This document shows, piece after piece, positions 1 through 10,217 of a stretch of 64,000 nucleotides of DNA (position 1 is its first letter; each line of letters begins with the position of its first letter). The notes under the pieces were generated by a model that saw only the letters and a list, made by a program, of their open reading frames with translations, was not told where the DNA came from and made no database searches. The translations under genes and the position numbers were made by a program. The stretch comes from Aureimonas sp. SA4125. GTDB taxonomy: Bacteria > Pseudomonadota > Alphaproteobacteria > Rhizobiales > Rhizobiaceae. Where the stretch lies: positions 67,778 to 131,777 of the forward strand of contig NZ_AP025033.1 of the NCBI RefSeq assembly GCF_019973775.1, given 5' to 3'.

Positions 1-913
1 GCGATCCTGGCTCTTTCCGCGCCCTTGCTCCCGTCCGGTCTCGGCGGCGGGGGATGGGCTGCTTCCGTGATCCTTGGGAACACAAAACCTATCAAGAAAG
101 GACCGGTCCTCGGAAAGGGCGGGTAAACAGACATGGAAAAATGGGACATCGAGGATTTGCGCGGCCGTGTACCCTGCGCGGCGGTTCTGGAAAGGGCCGG
201 TTTTGCGATCGATGTGAAGGAGAGTACGCGCCGCGCGGTGAAACACCGGCGCGCCGCCGAGATCGTCATCGTCATCCATGAGGGGCGCGGCTGGTTCGAT
301 CCTCTGTCCGACGCCAAGGGCGACATCTTCTCGCTGGTGATGCATCTCGTGAGCGTCGATTTCCCGGAGGCGCTGACGCGGATCGCCGATCTCGTCGGAT
401 TCTTGCCAAGTGAGCCCGCCTGGCGAGGACAGCTGGGCAGGGGCAAGCCGAAAGCATCCATATCAGAACGCTGGCGCGCGCGAGCGCGACCGTCGCGCAG
501 CTCGGCAACCTGGCGGTATCTGTCGGAAGTGCGCTTCCTCCCCGAGGATATTCTTCGCGCCGCGCTCGCCCAGAATCTCCTTCGCGAAGGGCCGAAGGGC
601 TCGATGTGGGCCGCACATACCGGTGAGGGCGATGCCGTGACCGGCTGGGAAGAGCGTGGCCCCGACTGGCGCGGCTTTTCCGCCGGTGGCGCGAAAACTC
701 TCTTTCGTTTCGGAGCTATCGACGCCTTCCGCTTCTGCGTCACGGAGGCCGCGATCGACGCCATGAGCCTCGCCGCGATCGAGCGCATGCGCGAGGATAC
801 GCTCTATCTCAGCACGGGCGGAGGCTGGTCTCCGGCGGCAGCGGACGCAATTCGGGCGCTCGTCGCATGTCCCGTTCCGCGTCCCCGCGCGCAGCTCGTT
901 GCGGCGACTGATG

Positions 914-2287
914 GGTCGTGTCCGTCAACGTGGTGGAAATTGAGTGTAGCTGAAGCGGCTCCGTTTCAGGCGACTTCGGTGGAAATCTGTTCGGGTTTTG
1001 CAGTGTTGCCCATGGCCATGAGGTCGGCCATGGGTTCGGTCTGCATGTAGCGGTTCTGGATCTGCCATTCGTCGTTGGCCTCGAGAAGGACGGCGCCGAT
1101 GAGCCGGATGATGGATCCCTCGTTCGGGAAGATTCCGACGACGTCGGCACGCCGCTTCACCTCCTTGTTCAGGCGCTCCAGGGAATTCGTCGAATGGATC
1201 CGGGTCCGGTGCTGACTGGGAAAATCCATGTGCGCCAGCACGTCGGTCTCGCTGTTGTCGATGAAGGCCCCGAGCTTTGGACACTTTCCCCGAAGCTGGT
1301 CGGCGACGTGGCGCAGCGCCTGGCTGGCGCTAGCACGATCGGGCTGGGCGAAGGCTTGGCGCAGCGCGGCCGCCGCCATGCTCTGCTGCGCCTTCGGGAC
1401 ATACGACAGGGCGTTGCGCATCCAATGCACCCGGCAGCGCTGCCAGGAGGCGCTGAACACCCGGCGAATGGCGGCTTTCAGCCCTTCGTGAGCATCCGAG
1501 ATCACGAGCTTCACGCCGGACAGGCCGCGGCGCACGAGGCTCTTGAGGAAGCTCGACCAAAACGTCTCCGCTTCCGAGGGGCCGATGTGAAGGCCGACGA
1601 TCTCGCGCTTGCCGTCCGTGTTCACGGCCACGGCGATTATGGCGGCGACCGAAACGATGCGTCCACCCTCGCGCTGCTTCAGGTAGGTCGCATCCAGCCA
1701 GAGGTAGGGCCAGTCGCCAGTGAGAGGACGGTCGAGGAAGCCGCCGACGCGTTCGTCGATGTCTTTGCACAGCTTCGATACGGTGCTCTTGCCGATCCCC
1801 GACAGCCCCATGGCCTGTACCAGATCGTCGACCCGCCGGGTGGAAACGCCGCTGATCCAAGCTTCCTGAATGACGGCAACCAAGGCCTTCTCCGAGAGCT
1901 TTCTCGGCTCCAGGAACGGCGGGAAGTAGCTGCCCTGCCGAAGCTTGGGTATCCGAAGCTGCAACGAGCCGAGCCGCGTGTCGAGCGAGCGGTCGCGGTA
2001 GCCATTGCGATAAGTCGCCCGTTCCTGCGTCCGTTCGTGGCGCCCGGCGCCGATCATGCCTTCAACGTCGACCTCCATAAGGAGCTGCATCACGCTCTCG
2101 GCTATCGTTCTCAGGAAATCGCCGTCCCCGGCTTTCGCAAAAAGCTCGGCAAGCGGTAGTCTGTCCTCGGTCATCGGGTTCTCCGGTCAGGTTGAAGTCT
2201 CGCAACTCCACCTTAGCCGCCCTATCCGGTGACCGCCTCAGCCACACCTTTCAATGTCGGAATTTCCACCACGAGCGCGGACACTAC
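914..2287 (-). mobile_element. IS256-family insertion sequence
   Basis: About 1374 bp with imperfect terminal inverted repeats (left starts GGTCGTGTCC, right reverse complement GTAGTGTCC, then a shared GTGGTGGAAATT). It is flanked by a 9-bp direct repeat, CGACTGATG, at 905-913 and 2288-2296, as expected for this family. It carries one intact transposase gene on the minus strand and interrupts the toprim gene. The exact outer base of the left end is uncertain by one position. Confidence 0.9.
966..2174 (-). CDS. IS256-family transposase (mutator type)
   Basis: This 402-aa protein has the usual length for the family. The DDE residues are visible as LDATY (first Asp), VISDAHEG (second Asp) and the Glu of NSLERLNKEVKRR. 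The N-terminus has the family hallmark of an RNGYR(D) motif following a conserved E-R-T-Q-E-R-A region. It catalyses cut-and-paste or copy-out transposition of the surrounding element. No frameshift or stop is seen, so the element could be active. It is the only gene in the element and is read against the host toprim gene. Confidence 0.95.
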   Translation of the reverse strand: MTEDRLPLAELFAKAGDGDFLRTIAESVMQLLMEVDVEGMIGAGRHERTQERATYRNGYRDRSLDTRLGSLQLRIPKLRQGSYFPPFLEPRKLSEKALVAVIQEAWISGVSTRRVDDLVQAMGLSGIGKSTVSKLCKDIDERVGGFLDRPLTGDWPYLWLDATYLKQREGGRIVSVAAIIAVAVNTDGKREIVGLHIGPSEAETFWSSFLKSLVRRGLSGVKLVISDAHEGLKAAIRRVFSASWQRCRVHWMRNALSYVPKAQQSMAAAALRQAFAQPDRASASQALRHVADQLRGKCPKLGAFIDNSETDVLAHMDFPSQHRTRIHSTNSLERLNKEVKRRADVVGIFPNEGSIIRLIGAVLLEANDEWQIQNRYMQTEPMADLMAMGNTAKPEQISTEVA

Positions 2288-2963
2288 CGACTGATGCCAA
2301 CACCCAAGGCGAGGCCTTTGCCTTCAGACTGCGGGCCATCGCGGAAGCTGCGGATTGCGATTGGCTGCGGCTCAAGCCCTCGGCTGAGGATTGGAACGAG
2401 GTGCTGAGGACGAGGGTGATGGAGAAGCGGAGAACAAGAAGGAAAGGAAACCCGACTGCCGCATGGCCGCCGTCCGCATCAAGGGTGACGCTTCGCCCGG
2501 CTCTGCCGGCCCTTGACCCTGCCGGACGGAATGGCGGCCGCACAGGAGGGGTCCGGAAGGGCTGAAGGGATGAGCGGTCAGGTGGATCGCGCGCGCTTCG
2601 AGCCCGGACAGGCCGAGGAGCCATCCCATGCAGACCCTCTCTCCAATCCGCAAAGTCTTCCAGGGCGTCGCCACCCGCCGGGAGATGTTCCAGATGTTCG
2701 ACCGCCATGCGCCGGATCCGGAGATCGAGCGTCGGCGCACCGGCGCGCTTCATGCCGGCGAGTGGTTCGAAATCGACGAGGCCGAGCACGACTATATGTT
2801 GGAGATTTTGCCGCCGCTCTGGATGCGCGGCGACATGTTCGCGATGCGTGAGTTTCTCGTCGGTACTGTCACCAGCGTCTTCTTCACGCTGCGGATCGAC
2901 GGCCGCACACGGTGGACTTGCCCCGGAAAAGTGGAGAGTTCTCAATGAGGCATGAGGAACTCC

Positions 2964-3260
2964 ATGGCGAAGACACAGCGACGATTTACGAAGGAATTCG
3001 AGGAGGAAGCCGTCCGTCTGGTTGAGACGAGCGGCCGGACGCAGCGCGAGATCGCGGAGGACCTTGGCGTTGGGCTATCGACACTGCGGCGCTGGATCGA
3101 CAAGCGGCGCGACGCCTTGATAGAAAGCCCGCCTCCCGACCGCGTCGAGGACATGGCTGCGGAGATGAAGCGGCTGCGGCGGGAGAATGAGATCCTTCGT
3201 CAGGAGCGTGGCATCCTGAAGAAGGCGATGGCTTTTTTCGCCCGGGAGGGAAGTCGGTGA
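2964..3260 (+). CDS. IS3-family transposase OrfA (HTH protein)
   Basis: A 98-aa protein if started at the ATG of MAKTQRRF (an upstream ATG at 2952 is in frame). The N-terminal helix-turn-helix, with the typical REIAEDLGVGLSTLRRW pattern, should bind the IS ends. A C-terminal leucine-zipper-like stretch (MKRLRRENEILRQERGILKK) should mediate oligomerisation. The stop TGA overlaps the GTG start of orfB (GTGA at 3257-3260). That arrangement fits translational coupling, and this family often also makes an OrfAB fusion by frameshift. Confidence 0.9.
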   Translation: MAKTQRRFTKEFEEEAVRLVETSGRTQREIAEDLGVGLSTLRRWIDKRRDALIESPPPDRVEDMAAEMKRLRRENEILRQERGILKKAMAFFAREGSR

Positions 3261-4117
3261 GGTTCGAACTCATCGATGCGGCGAAAGAAGAATTCCCCGT
3301 CCAGCGTCTCTGCAAGGTCCTCGGCGTCAGCTCGAGCGGCTATTTTGCATGGAAGGATCGACCGGCCTGCCGCCGGCAGCAGCGCGACATGGTGCTTCTG
3401 GCGCATGTCCGCTCGGCGTTTCGGTTGTCGAACGGCACCTATGGGAGTCCTCGCATGCGGCATGAACTCCAGGCCGAGGGGATCGCTATCGGGCGCCGTC
3501 GGACAGCGCGCCTGATGCGCGAGAACGGCCTCAAGGCCCGGCAGAAGCGGCGGTTCAAGCGAACGACGGACAGCCTGCACGCCTTCCCGATCGCGCCGAA
3601 CCTCCTTGATCAGGACTTCGCGACCGAACGCCGGGACGAGAAGTGGGGAGCCGACATCTCCTATGTTTGGACGCGAGAGGGCTGGCTGTATCTCGCCGTC
3701 GTCATCGACCTGTTCGCCCGGCGCGTCGTCGGCTGGGCCGTCAGCGATCGTCTACACAAGGAGTTGGCTCTCGAGGCGCTCCGCAAGGCCCTCGTCCTGC
3801 GCCGCCCGAAAACCGGCCTGATCCATCATTCTGACCGCGGCAGCCAATATTGCTCGATCGACTATCAGGCCGAGCTACGCAGGTACGACGTGCTGATCTC
3901 GATGTCCGGCAAGGGCAACTGCTATGATAATGCGATGGTCGAGACCTTCTTCAAGACGTTGAAATCCGAGCTGGTCTGGCGCACCGTCTTCCAGACCAGG
4001 ACCGAGGCGAAGGCGGCCATCGGCCGCTACATCGACAGCTTCTACAACCCCGTCCGGCGCCATTCCGCGCTCGACTTCATCAGCCCCGTCCAGTTCGAAC
4101 GACTGGCCGCCGCGTAA
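3257..4117 (+). CDS. IS3-family transposase OrfB (integrase core)
   Basis: A 286-aa protein with an N-terminal HTH_21-like region and an rve/DDE core. The catalytic Asp lies in KWGADISYV, the second Asp in IHHSDRGSQY, and the Glu in NAMVETFFKTLK. The GTG start overlaps the orfA stop. The frame is intact, and the protein is identical to that of the second copy at 27965-28825, so transposition was recent. Confidence 0.93.
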   Translation: MRFELIDAAKEEFPVQRLCKVLGVSSSGYFAWKDRPACRRQQRDMVLLAHVRSAFRLSNGTYGSPRMRHELQAEGIAIGRRRTARLMRENGLKARQKRRFKRTTDSLHAFPIAPNLLDQDFATERRDEKWGADISYVWTREGWLYLAVVIDLFARRVVGWAVSDRLHKELALEALRKALVLRRPKTGLIHHSDRGSQYCSIDYQAELRRYDVLISMSGKGNCYDNAMVETFFKTLKSELVWRTVFQTRTEAKAAIGRYIDSFYNPVRRHSALDFISPVQFERLAAA

Positions 4118-4639
4118 TCAAAACGCTCTCCACTAAAAGGGGGCAAGTCCACGGTTCTTCCATGCCTATTGCGATCTCTCCGACAGCGGCTCGCCGGCGC
4201 GCATGCGGGCAGCAATCACCGAGCGGGAATGGCCCCCCATCCAGACGATGACGCGGGCCGAGAAGCTCGAGCATATCTGGAGCATCACACACGACGATTA
4301 TCGCGGCTATGCCGGCGAGCGATGGCCGCAGGTGCTGCGCGGCACCCGCACTGTGCTGCTCTACGGGGGCGGTGAAGGGACATTCTTCAAGCGCCTCGAC
4401 GATCTGACTGACGTTGAGATCGCCGCCAAGCTGCCGGTGCATCTGCGCGATCGGAGCGATGCCATGGCGGCGTGAGCGATCGCACGACCACCCGCATGCT
4501 CGATGCGCTGCCGGCGAGCCTGCCGATTCCGGCGCGTGTACCGCCCGGATCGACCCCTTTTCAACCTCGTGCCATCGCCAACCGCCGACCCCTGCCGGCG
4601 GACCGATGCCGCGCGCCTTCACGACAAGGAGATTTCCTC

Positions 4640-7600
4640 ATGGCGGACAACGCCCCCTTCACCATCGACCTTTTCGGCGGCTCCTCGCTGTCGTCAGGGC
4701 TCGATCTCGGCCTCACGGCCTTTTCCAGCGTCGATGCCCGAGCTGGCGTAGCCAATGACGACGATCCCTCACCAAGTCCACCGGCGGCCGCACCGGCAAT
4801 GCCGGTTGGCGCGGCCCAACGTCCCGAGCCGGTCACGCCGAAGGGCCGCGGTACCAACTTCCATCTCACCGCCGACCGCGAGCTTGCCAGGGGTTGGAAG
4901 GAGCGGGCCCGTGCCAACGTCGCTGCGATCCGGCTCGCCGGCGACATCGAGCGCCAGCAGAGACCCGCAAACCGTACCGAACAGGAGCAATTGATCCGCT
5001 TCACCGGCTTCGGCGCGTCGGATCTGGCGAACGGCATGTTCCGGCGGCCGGGGGAGGGCGGTTTCCGGAAAGACTGGGACGAACTCGGTGTCGAGCTGCA
5101 GGATGCTGTTTCGACGTCGGATTACGCCTCGCTCGCCCGGTGTACCCAATATGCCCACTTCACGCCGGAATTCATCGTCCGGGCGATGTGGGCCGGTCTC
5201 CGGCGCCTCGGCTGGCGGGGAGGGCGCGTGCTGGAGCCCGGAATCGGAACCGGCCTGTTCCCGGCGCTGATGCCTGAGAGCCTGCGCGACGTCTCCTTCG
5301 TCACCGGCATCGAGCTCGATCCGGTAACTGCACGCATTGCCGGGCTCTTGCAGCCGCGAGCCCGGATCATCCAGGGCGATTTCGCGCGCACCGAGCTGCC
5401 GGCGAGCTTCGACCTCGCCATAGGCAATCCACCGTTCTCCGACCGGACGGTGCGCAGCGACTCAGCCTATCGCAGCCATGGCTTCCGGCTGCACGACTTC
5501 TTTATCGCGAAGGCCATCGACCGGCTGAAGCCCGGCGCGCTCGCCGCCTTCGTCACATCGAGCGGCACGATGGACAAGGCCGATGCCAGCGCCCGCGAGC
5601 ATATCGCGAAGACGGCTGACCTCGTCGGTGCGATCCGCCTGCCCGAGGGCAGCTTTCGCGCCGATGCCGGCACCGACGTCGTGGTGGACATCCTGTTCTT
5701 CCGCAAACGCAAGATCGGCGAACCGAAACGCGATCTCTCCTGGCTCGAACTCGAAGAGGTTCGTCCCGCGACCGGCGACGAGGGCGCAATCCGCGTCAAC
5801 CGCTGGTTCGCGCGGCATCCCGATCAGGTGCTCGGGAATCACGCGCTGGCTTCGGGCCCCTTCGGCGAGCGCTATACCTGTCTGCCACGCGCCGGCGAGG
5901 AGCTGGAGGCTGCGCTCGATGCCGCGATCCTCTCGCTTCCGGAGGCCCTCTACGACGGCGAGCCCGACGCGATCGATTCCGATTTAGAGGAGGAACTGGG
6001 CGATATCGCAGGCGGGCCTGCTGCCGAGACGCATGTGCGCGTCGGCAGCTATTTCGTCGACAACCGTCATGGGCTGATGCAGATCGTCGATGGCGCGCCC
6101 ATCACTATCACGGTCCGCAAGGGCCGAGGTACCAATGGTGCTGTCGATGGTTTGCCGGAGAAGCACGTCCGGATCATCCAGAAGCTGATTCCGGTCCGTG
6201 ACGCGATCCGCGCCGTGCTGAAGGCCCAGGAATGCGACCAGCCCTGGCGCGAAGCGCAGGTGAAACTCCGCATCGCCTGGAGCGCCTTCGTCCGGACCTT
6301 CGGGCCGATAAATCACACCACCGTCTCCGTCAGCGAGGATGCCGAGACGGGCGAGGTGCGCGAGACGCACCGCCAGCCGAACCTTGCGCCCTTCCGCGAC
6401 GATCCCGATTGCTGGCTCGTCGCCTCGATCGAGGACTACGATCTCGACACCGATACCGCGAAGCCCGGTCCGATCTTCACCGAACGGGTGATCGCCCCGC
6501 CGGCGCCGCCGGTCATCACCTCGGCTGCCGACGCGCTCGCCGTGGTTCTGAATGAAATTGGGTCTGTCGATCCCGATCATATCGCCGAACTGCTGCATCG
6601 GGACGTCGAGGATGTCATTGCCGAATTGGGCAATGCGATCTTCCGCGATCCGGCGGGCGGCTCCTGGCAGACGGCGGACGCCTATCTCTCCGGACCGGTG
6701 CGCGACAGGCTGAAGGCGGCGGAGAGTGCCGCGGCGCTCGATGCGGCCTTCGCGCGCAACGTCACGGCTTTGCAGGCCGTGCAGCCGGCGGATTTGCGTC
6801 CCTCCGACATCACCGCGCGCCTCGGAGCGCCGTGGATCCCGGTGAGCGATGTCGTCGCCTTCGTCGTGGAGATGATGGGCGCCGAGATCCGAATCCACCA
6901 TATGCCGGAACTCGTGACCTGGACAGTCGAGGCGCAGCAACTCGGCTATAGTGCCGCCGGCACGTCGGTATGGGGCACCGATCGCCGCCATGCCGGCCAG
7001 CTTCTTTCCGATGCGTTGAACTCGTCAGTGCCGCAAATCTTCGACATCTTGAGAGAAGGCGAAAGCGAAAAGCGGGTGTTGAACGTCGTCGACACGGAAG
7101 CGGCGAAGGAGAAGCTGCAGAAGATCAAGACCGCCTTCCAGTCCTGGGTCTGGTCCGATCCCGACCGAACCGACCGGCTGGCGCGGGTCTACAACGACCG
7201 CTTCAACAATATCGCGCCGCGCGCCTTTGACGGCTCCCACCTGCAACTGCCCGGCGCGTCTGGCGCCTTTTCTCTTTATGGGCACCAGAAGCGCGGCATC
7301 TGGCGGATCGTCGCGGCAGGATCGACCTATCTCGCCCATGCCGTCGGCGCCGGCAAGACGATGACGATGGCGGCCGCCATCATGGAGCAGCGAAGGCTCG
7401 GCCTCATCGCCAAGGCCATGCTGGTCGTTCCCGGCCATTGCCTGGCGCAGGCCGCGCGCGAATTCCTCGCACTCTATCCGAACGCCCGCATCTTCGTCGC
7501 CGACGAGACGAACTTCACCAAGGACAAGCGCCAGCGCTTCCTGTCGCGCGCGGCAACCGCCACCTGGGATGCTGTTATCATCACCCATTCGGCCTTCCGC

Positions 7601-9766
7601 TTCATCTCCGTTCCTGCCGCCTTCGAAAGCCAGATGATCGACGACCAGCTGGCGCTCTACGAGAGCCTGATGGCGAAGGTCGACAGCGAGGACCGCGTCT
7701 CGCGCAAGCGACTCGAGAGGTTGAAGGAGGGCCTGAGGGAACGTCTCGTCGATCTCGCCACGCGTAAGGACGATCTTCTGACCATCGGCGAGATCGGCGT
7801 TGACCAGATCATCGTCGACGAGGCGCAGGAGTTTCGGAAACTCTCCTTCGCGACCAACATGTCGACGCTGAAGGGCGTCGATCCCAACGGCTCGCAGCGG
7901 GCCTGGGACCTGTTCGTGAAGTCGCGCTTCATTGAGACGAAGAATCCGGGCCGGGCGCTGGTGCTCGCCTCCGGCACGCCGATCACCAATACGCTCGGCG
8001 AGATGTTTACCGCGCAGCGGCTGATGGATCGTCCTGCACTCGTCGCGCGCGGCCTGCACGAGTTCGACGCCTGGGCGAGCACGTTCGGCGATACCTCGAC
8101 CGAACTCGAGCTTCAGCCATCGGGCAAATACAAGCCGGTCACAAGGTTCAGCCAGTTCGTCAACGTTCCCGAGCTGATCGCCATGTTCCGGTCCTTCGCC
8201 GATGTGGTGATGCCCGAAGACCTGCGCCAATACGTCAAGGTGCCGGCGGTCTCGACGGGCAGGCGCCGGATCGTCACAGCCGAGGCGACGCCGGCATTCC
8301 GAGGCTACCAGCGCCTGCTCGATGCCCGCATCACCGCGATCGAAATGAGGGACCGGCCGCCGCAGCCGGGCGACGATATCCTGCTCTCGGTCATCACCGA
8401 CGGGCGGCATGCGGCCATCGATCTTCGGCTCGTCGATCCGGAGATGGACAACGAGGCGGGCAACAAGCTCAATCTGCTGATCGCCAACACCTTTCGCATC
8501 TGGCAGGAGACGGCCGAGAACGCTTATGTCCGGTCCGATGGCAAGCCCTACGAGCTGCCCGGCGCCGCGCAGATGATCTTCTCCGATCTCGGCACGATCG
8601 GCGTCGAGAAAAGCCGGGGCTTCTCGGCCTACCGCTGGATCCGCGACGAACTCGTTCGCTCTGGCATCCCGGCCGCCGAGATCGCCTTCATGCAGGACTA
8701 CAAGAAGTCCGAGGCCAAGCAGCGGCTGTTCGGCGACGTCAGGGCCGGCAAGGTGCGCATCCTGATCGGATCGTCGGAAACCATGGGCACCGGCGTCAAC
8801 GCGCAACTCCGGCTGAAGGCGCTGCACCATCTCGACGTGCCCTGGCTTCCCTCGCAGATCGAGCAGCGCGAGGGCCGCATCATCCGCCAGGGCAATCAGC
8901 ACCAGGAAGTCGATATCTTCGCCTACGCGACGCTCGGATCGATGGATTCGCAGATGTGGCAGAACAACGAGCGCAAGGCTCGCTTCATCACCGCCGCCCT
9001 CTCCGGCGACACGTCGATCCGCCGGCTGGAGGACATGGGCGAGGGGCAGGCCAGCCAGTTCGCCATGGCCAAGGCCATCGCGTCCGGCGACGAACGGCTG
9101 ATGCAGAAGGCCGGGCTGGAGGCCGAGATCGCCCGTCTCGACCGGCTGCGCGCCGCGCATGACGACGATCAATTCGCCATCCGCCGTCAGATCCGGGATG
9201 CGGAACGCGACATCGAGGTCTCGACCCGCCGTATCGCCGAGATTGGCCGTGACCTCGAGCGGCTGATCCCGACCTCGGGCGAGGCCTTCGCGATGACGGT
9301 CACCGACAAGTGCTTCACCGAACGCAAGCTCGCCGGTCGCGCGTTGATGAAGGAAATCCTGACGCTCGTTCAGCTCAGCCAAGAGGGCGACACCGCCATC
9401 GCCGCTATCGGCGGTTTCGACCTCGCATTCTCCGGCGAGCGGTTCGGGCGCGACGGTTATCGCTACGCCACCATGCTACTTCGTACCGGCGACGAGCACG
9501 AAGTCGATCTCGACATGACGGTCACGCCGCTCGGCGCCGTCTCGCGGTTGGAACATGCGCTGGCAAACTTCGAAGGCGAGCGTGATGGTCATCAGGTTCG
9601 GCTGCGCGACGCTGAGCGCCGCCTTGCGTCCTACCGGTCGCGTGTTGGCGAGAAATTCGCCTTCTCTGCGGAACTGACGATGAAACGCGATCAACTGGCC
9701 GAGATCGAGAAGGCGCTTGCCGCGGATTCCGCGGGAGCGGCCGAGAGAAACTCGCTCGCCGCGTAA
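4640..9766 (+). CDS. N6-adenine methylase / SNF2-type helicase fusion
   Basis: A 1708-aa protein. Near residue 196 is a SAM-binding motif I (VLEPGIGTG), and near 262 the adenine-methylase motif IV NPPF. A helicase half follows, with Walker A VGAGKT near 900, a DEAQ box near 1059 and motif VI QREGRIIRQG near 1407. I chose the ATG at 4640 because AAGGAG precedes it by 8 bases; the open frame extends to 4472 but without a ribosome site. Such giant fusions are backbone genes of rhizobial plasmids and may protect or modify incoming DNA; that role is inferred. No target-recognition domain is evident. It follows DUF1419 directly. Confidence 0.9.
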   Translation: MADNAPFTIDLFGGSSLSSGLDLGLTAFSSVDARAGVANDDDPSPSPPAAAPAMPVGAAQRPEPVTPKGRGTNFHLTADRELARGWKERARANVAAIRLAGDIERQQRPANRTEQEQLIRFTGFGASDLANGMFRRPGEGGFRKDWDELGVELQDAVSTSDYASLARCTQYAHFTPEFIVRAMWAGLRRLGWRGGRVLEPGIGTGLFPALMPESLRDVSFVTGIELDPVTARIAGLLQPRARIIQGDFARTELPASFDLAIGNPPFSDRTVRSDSAYRSHGFRLHDFFIAKAIDRLKPGALAAFVTSSGTMDKADASAREHIAKTADLVGAIRLPEGSFRADAGTDVVVDILFFRKRKIGEPKRDLSWLELEEVRPATGDEGAIRVNRWFARHPDQVLGNHALASGPFGERYTCLPRAGEELEAALDAAILSLPEALYDGEPDAIDSDLEEELGDIAGGPAAETHVRVGSYFVDNRHGLMQIVDGAPITITVRKGRGTNGAVDGLPEKHVRIIQKLIPVRDAIRAVLKAQECDQPWREAQVKLRIAWSAFVRTFGPINHTTVSVSEDAETGEVRETHRQPNLAPFRDDPDCWLVASIEDYDLDTDTAKPGPIFTERVIAPPAPPVITSAADALAVVLNEIGSVDPDHIAELLHRDVEDVIAELGNAIFRDPAGGSWQTADAYLSGPVRDRLKAAESAAALDAAFARNVTALQAVQPADLRPSDITARLGAPWIPVSDVVAFVVEMMGAEIRIHHMPELVTWTVEAQQLGYSAAGTSVWGTDRRHAGQLLSDALNSSVPQIFDILREGESEKRVLNVVDTEAAKEKLQKIKTAFQSWVWSDPDRTDRLARVYNDRFNNIAPRAFDGSHLQLPGASGAFSLYGHQKRGIWRIVAAGSTYLAHAVGAGKTMTMAAAIMEQRRLGLIAKAMLVVPGHCLAQAAREFLALYPNARIFVADETNFTKDKRQRFLSRAATATWDAVIITHSAFRFISVPAAFESQMIDDQLALYESLMAKVDSEDRVSRKRLERLKEGLRERLVDLATRKDDLLTIGEIGVDQIIVDEAQEFRKLSFATNMSTLKGVDPNGSQRAWDLFVKSRFIETKNPGRALVLASGTPITNTLGEMFTAQRLMDRPALVARGLHEFDAWASTFGDTSTELELQPSGKYKPVTRFSQFVNVPELIAMFRSFADVVMPEDLRQYVKVPAVSTGRRRIVTAEATPAFRGYQRLLDARITAIEMRDRPPQPGDDILLSVITDGRHAAIDLRLVDPEMDNEAGNKLNLLIANTFRIWQETAENAYVRSDGKPYELPGAAQMIFSDLGTIGVEKSRGFSAYRWIRDELVRSGIPAAEIAFMQDYKKSEAKQRLFGDVRAGKVRILIGSSETMGTGVNAQLRLKALHHLDVPWLPSQIEQREGRIIRQGNQHQEVDIFAYATLGSMDSQMWQNNERKARFITAALSGDTSIRRLEDMGEGQASQFAMAKAIASGDERLMQKAGLEAEIARLDRLRAAHDDDQFAIRRQIRDAERDIEVSTRRIAEIGRDLERLIPTSGEAFAMTVTDKCFTERKLAGRALMKEILTLVQLSQEGDTAIAAIGGFDLAFSGERFGRDGYRYATMLLRTGDEHEVDLDMTVTPLGAVSRLEHALANFEGERDGHQVRLRDAERRLASYRSRVGEKFAFSAELTMKRDQLAEIEKALAADSAGAAERNSLAA

Positions 9767-9791
9767 GCCGCAGCGGCGTTATTCCAACAGC

Positions 9792-10217
9792 TCAGCGCAA
9801 TTCCTCGATCAGCTCCGGATGCCGGTCGAGGAGACGTATTAACTGGCTGGTCGGGCCGCTCGGCTCGACCAGTCCCCGCTCGTATTTGTCGAAGGCATTC
9901 TCTCCGACCTTCAGCAGATAGCCGGCTTCCCGCTGCGACAGCTTCAGTTTCGCGCGCACTCGCCGGATCGTCGCCGGCGAGGGAAGGCCCTCGATCCTTT
10001 CCTTCATGGAGCGCAGGGCCGCGTCGACAACCGCCATGTCGTCGCCGATATGGACGCCGTCGCCGCCGTCCGCCGGATAATAGCCGGGCAGCGCCACGGT
10101 GATGGCCTCGCCCTTGTAGGCAACGACGAAGGACCGCACCTCACGGCGCAATGTTTCCCCGGTTTCCGGGGAAACCATCGTCTCCGGCAAAGCATGTTTC
10201 GAAACCACCATGATCAT
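9792..10217 (-). CDS. mqsA: MqsA-family antitoxin, cysteine-free
   Basis: A 141-aa protein. The C-terminal HTH (about residues 80-141) has the MqsA pattern (RRVRAKLKLSQREAGYLL...NAFDKYERG...LDRHPELIEEL). The N-terminal half aligns in position with the zinc-binding domain of MqsA, but there is no cysteine in the protein, so the two CxxC zinc sites of E. coli MqsA are absent. It overlaps the stop of mqsR by 4 bases (ATGA), in the toxin-first order of mqsRA. It should neutralise MqsR and repress the operon through its HTH. Confidence 0.85.
   Translation of the reverse strand: MIMVVSKHALPETMVSPETGETLRREVRSFVVAYKGEAITVALPGYYPADGGDGVHIGDDMAVVDAALRSMKERIEGLPSPATIRRVRAKLKLSQREAGYLLKVGENAFDKYERGLVEPSGPTSQLIRLLDRHPELIEELR

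Larger units (their letters stand above)
133..2565 (+). pseudogene. DUF3991/toprim-domain protein split by IS256
   Basis: The 5' part (133-912) encodes a DUF3991-like N-terminus followed by a toprim-like core, and the 3' part resumes at 2297 after the IS256 element. Joining the two across one copy of the 9-bp duplication restores the reading AATD-ANTQGEAF in frame and gives 350 codons including the stop. Toprim proteins of this kind are common plasmid backbone genes, probably in DNA processing or primase-like roles; that role is family inference. The next gene downstream is DUF1419, the usual rhizobial-plasmid order. The start is the ATG at 133, with a purine-rich stretch upstream. As it stands the gene would make a truncated protein with IS-encoded residues at its end. 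Confidence 0.8.
2913..4151 (+). mobile_element. IS3-family element, copy A (1239 bp)
   Basis: Terminal inverted repeats TGGACTTGCCCC are visible at both ends. A 3-bp target duplication CGG flanks it (2910-2912 and 4152-4154). It carries overlapping orfA and orfB. An element of the same length, encoding identical proteins, lies inverted at 27931-29169. Its insertion splits the DUF1419 gene. Confidence 0.93.
2628..4475 (+). pseudogene. DUF1419 protein split by IS3
   Basis: The N-terminal part (2628-2912, starts MQTLSPIRKVFQ) matches what I know of DUF1419 proteins of rhizobial plasmids. The C-terminal part continues at 4155 (reading FFHAYCDLSDSG) after the IS3 element. Removing the 1239-bp IS and one 3-bp duplication gives 202 codons in one frame. 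A GAGGAG ribosome site lies upstream of the ATG at 2628. Function is unknown; the family is restricted to plasmid and island backbones, next to the methylase-helicase gene as here. Confidence 0.8.

Noticed and set aside
7025..9382. A 785-codon open frame opposite the methylase-helicase gene.
   Set aside because: It is antisense shadow of a GC-rich gene; composition is low-complexity R/G/A/D-rich and the plus strand has clear motifs.
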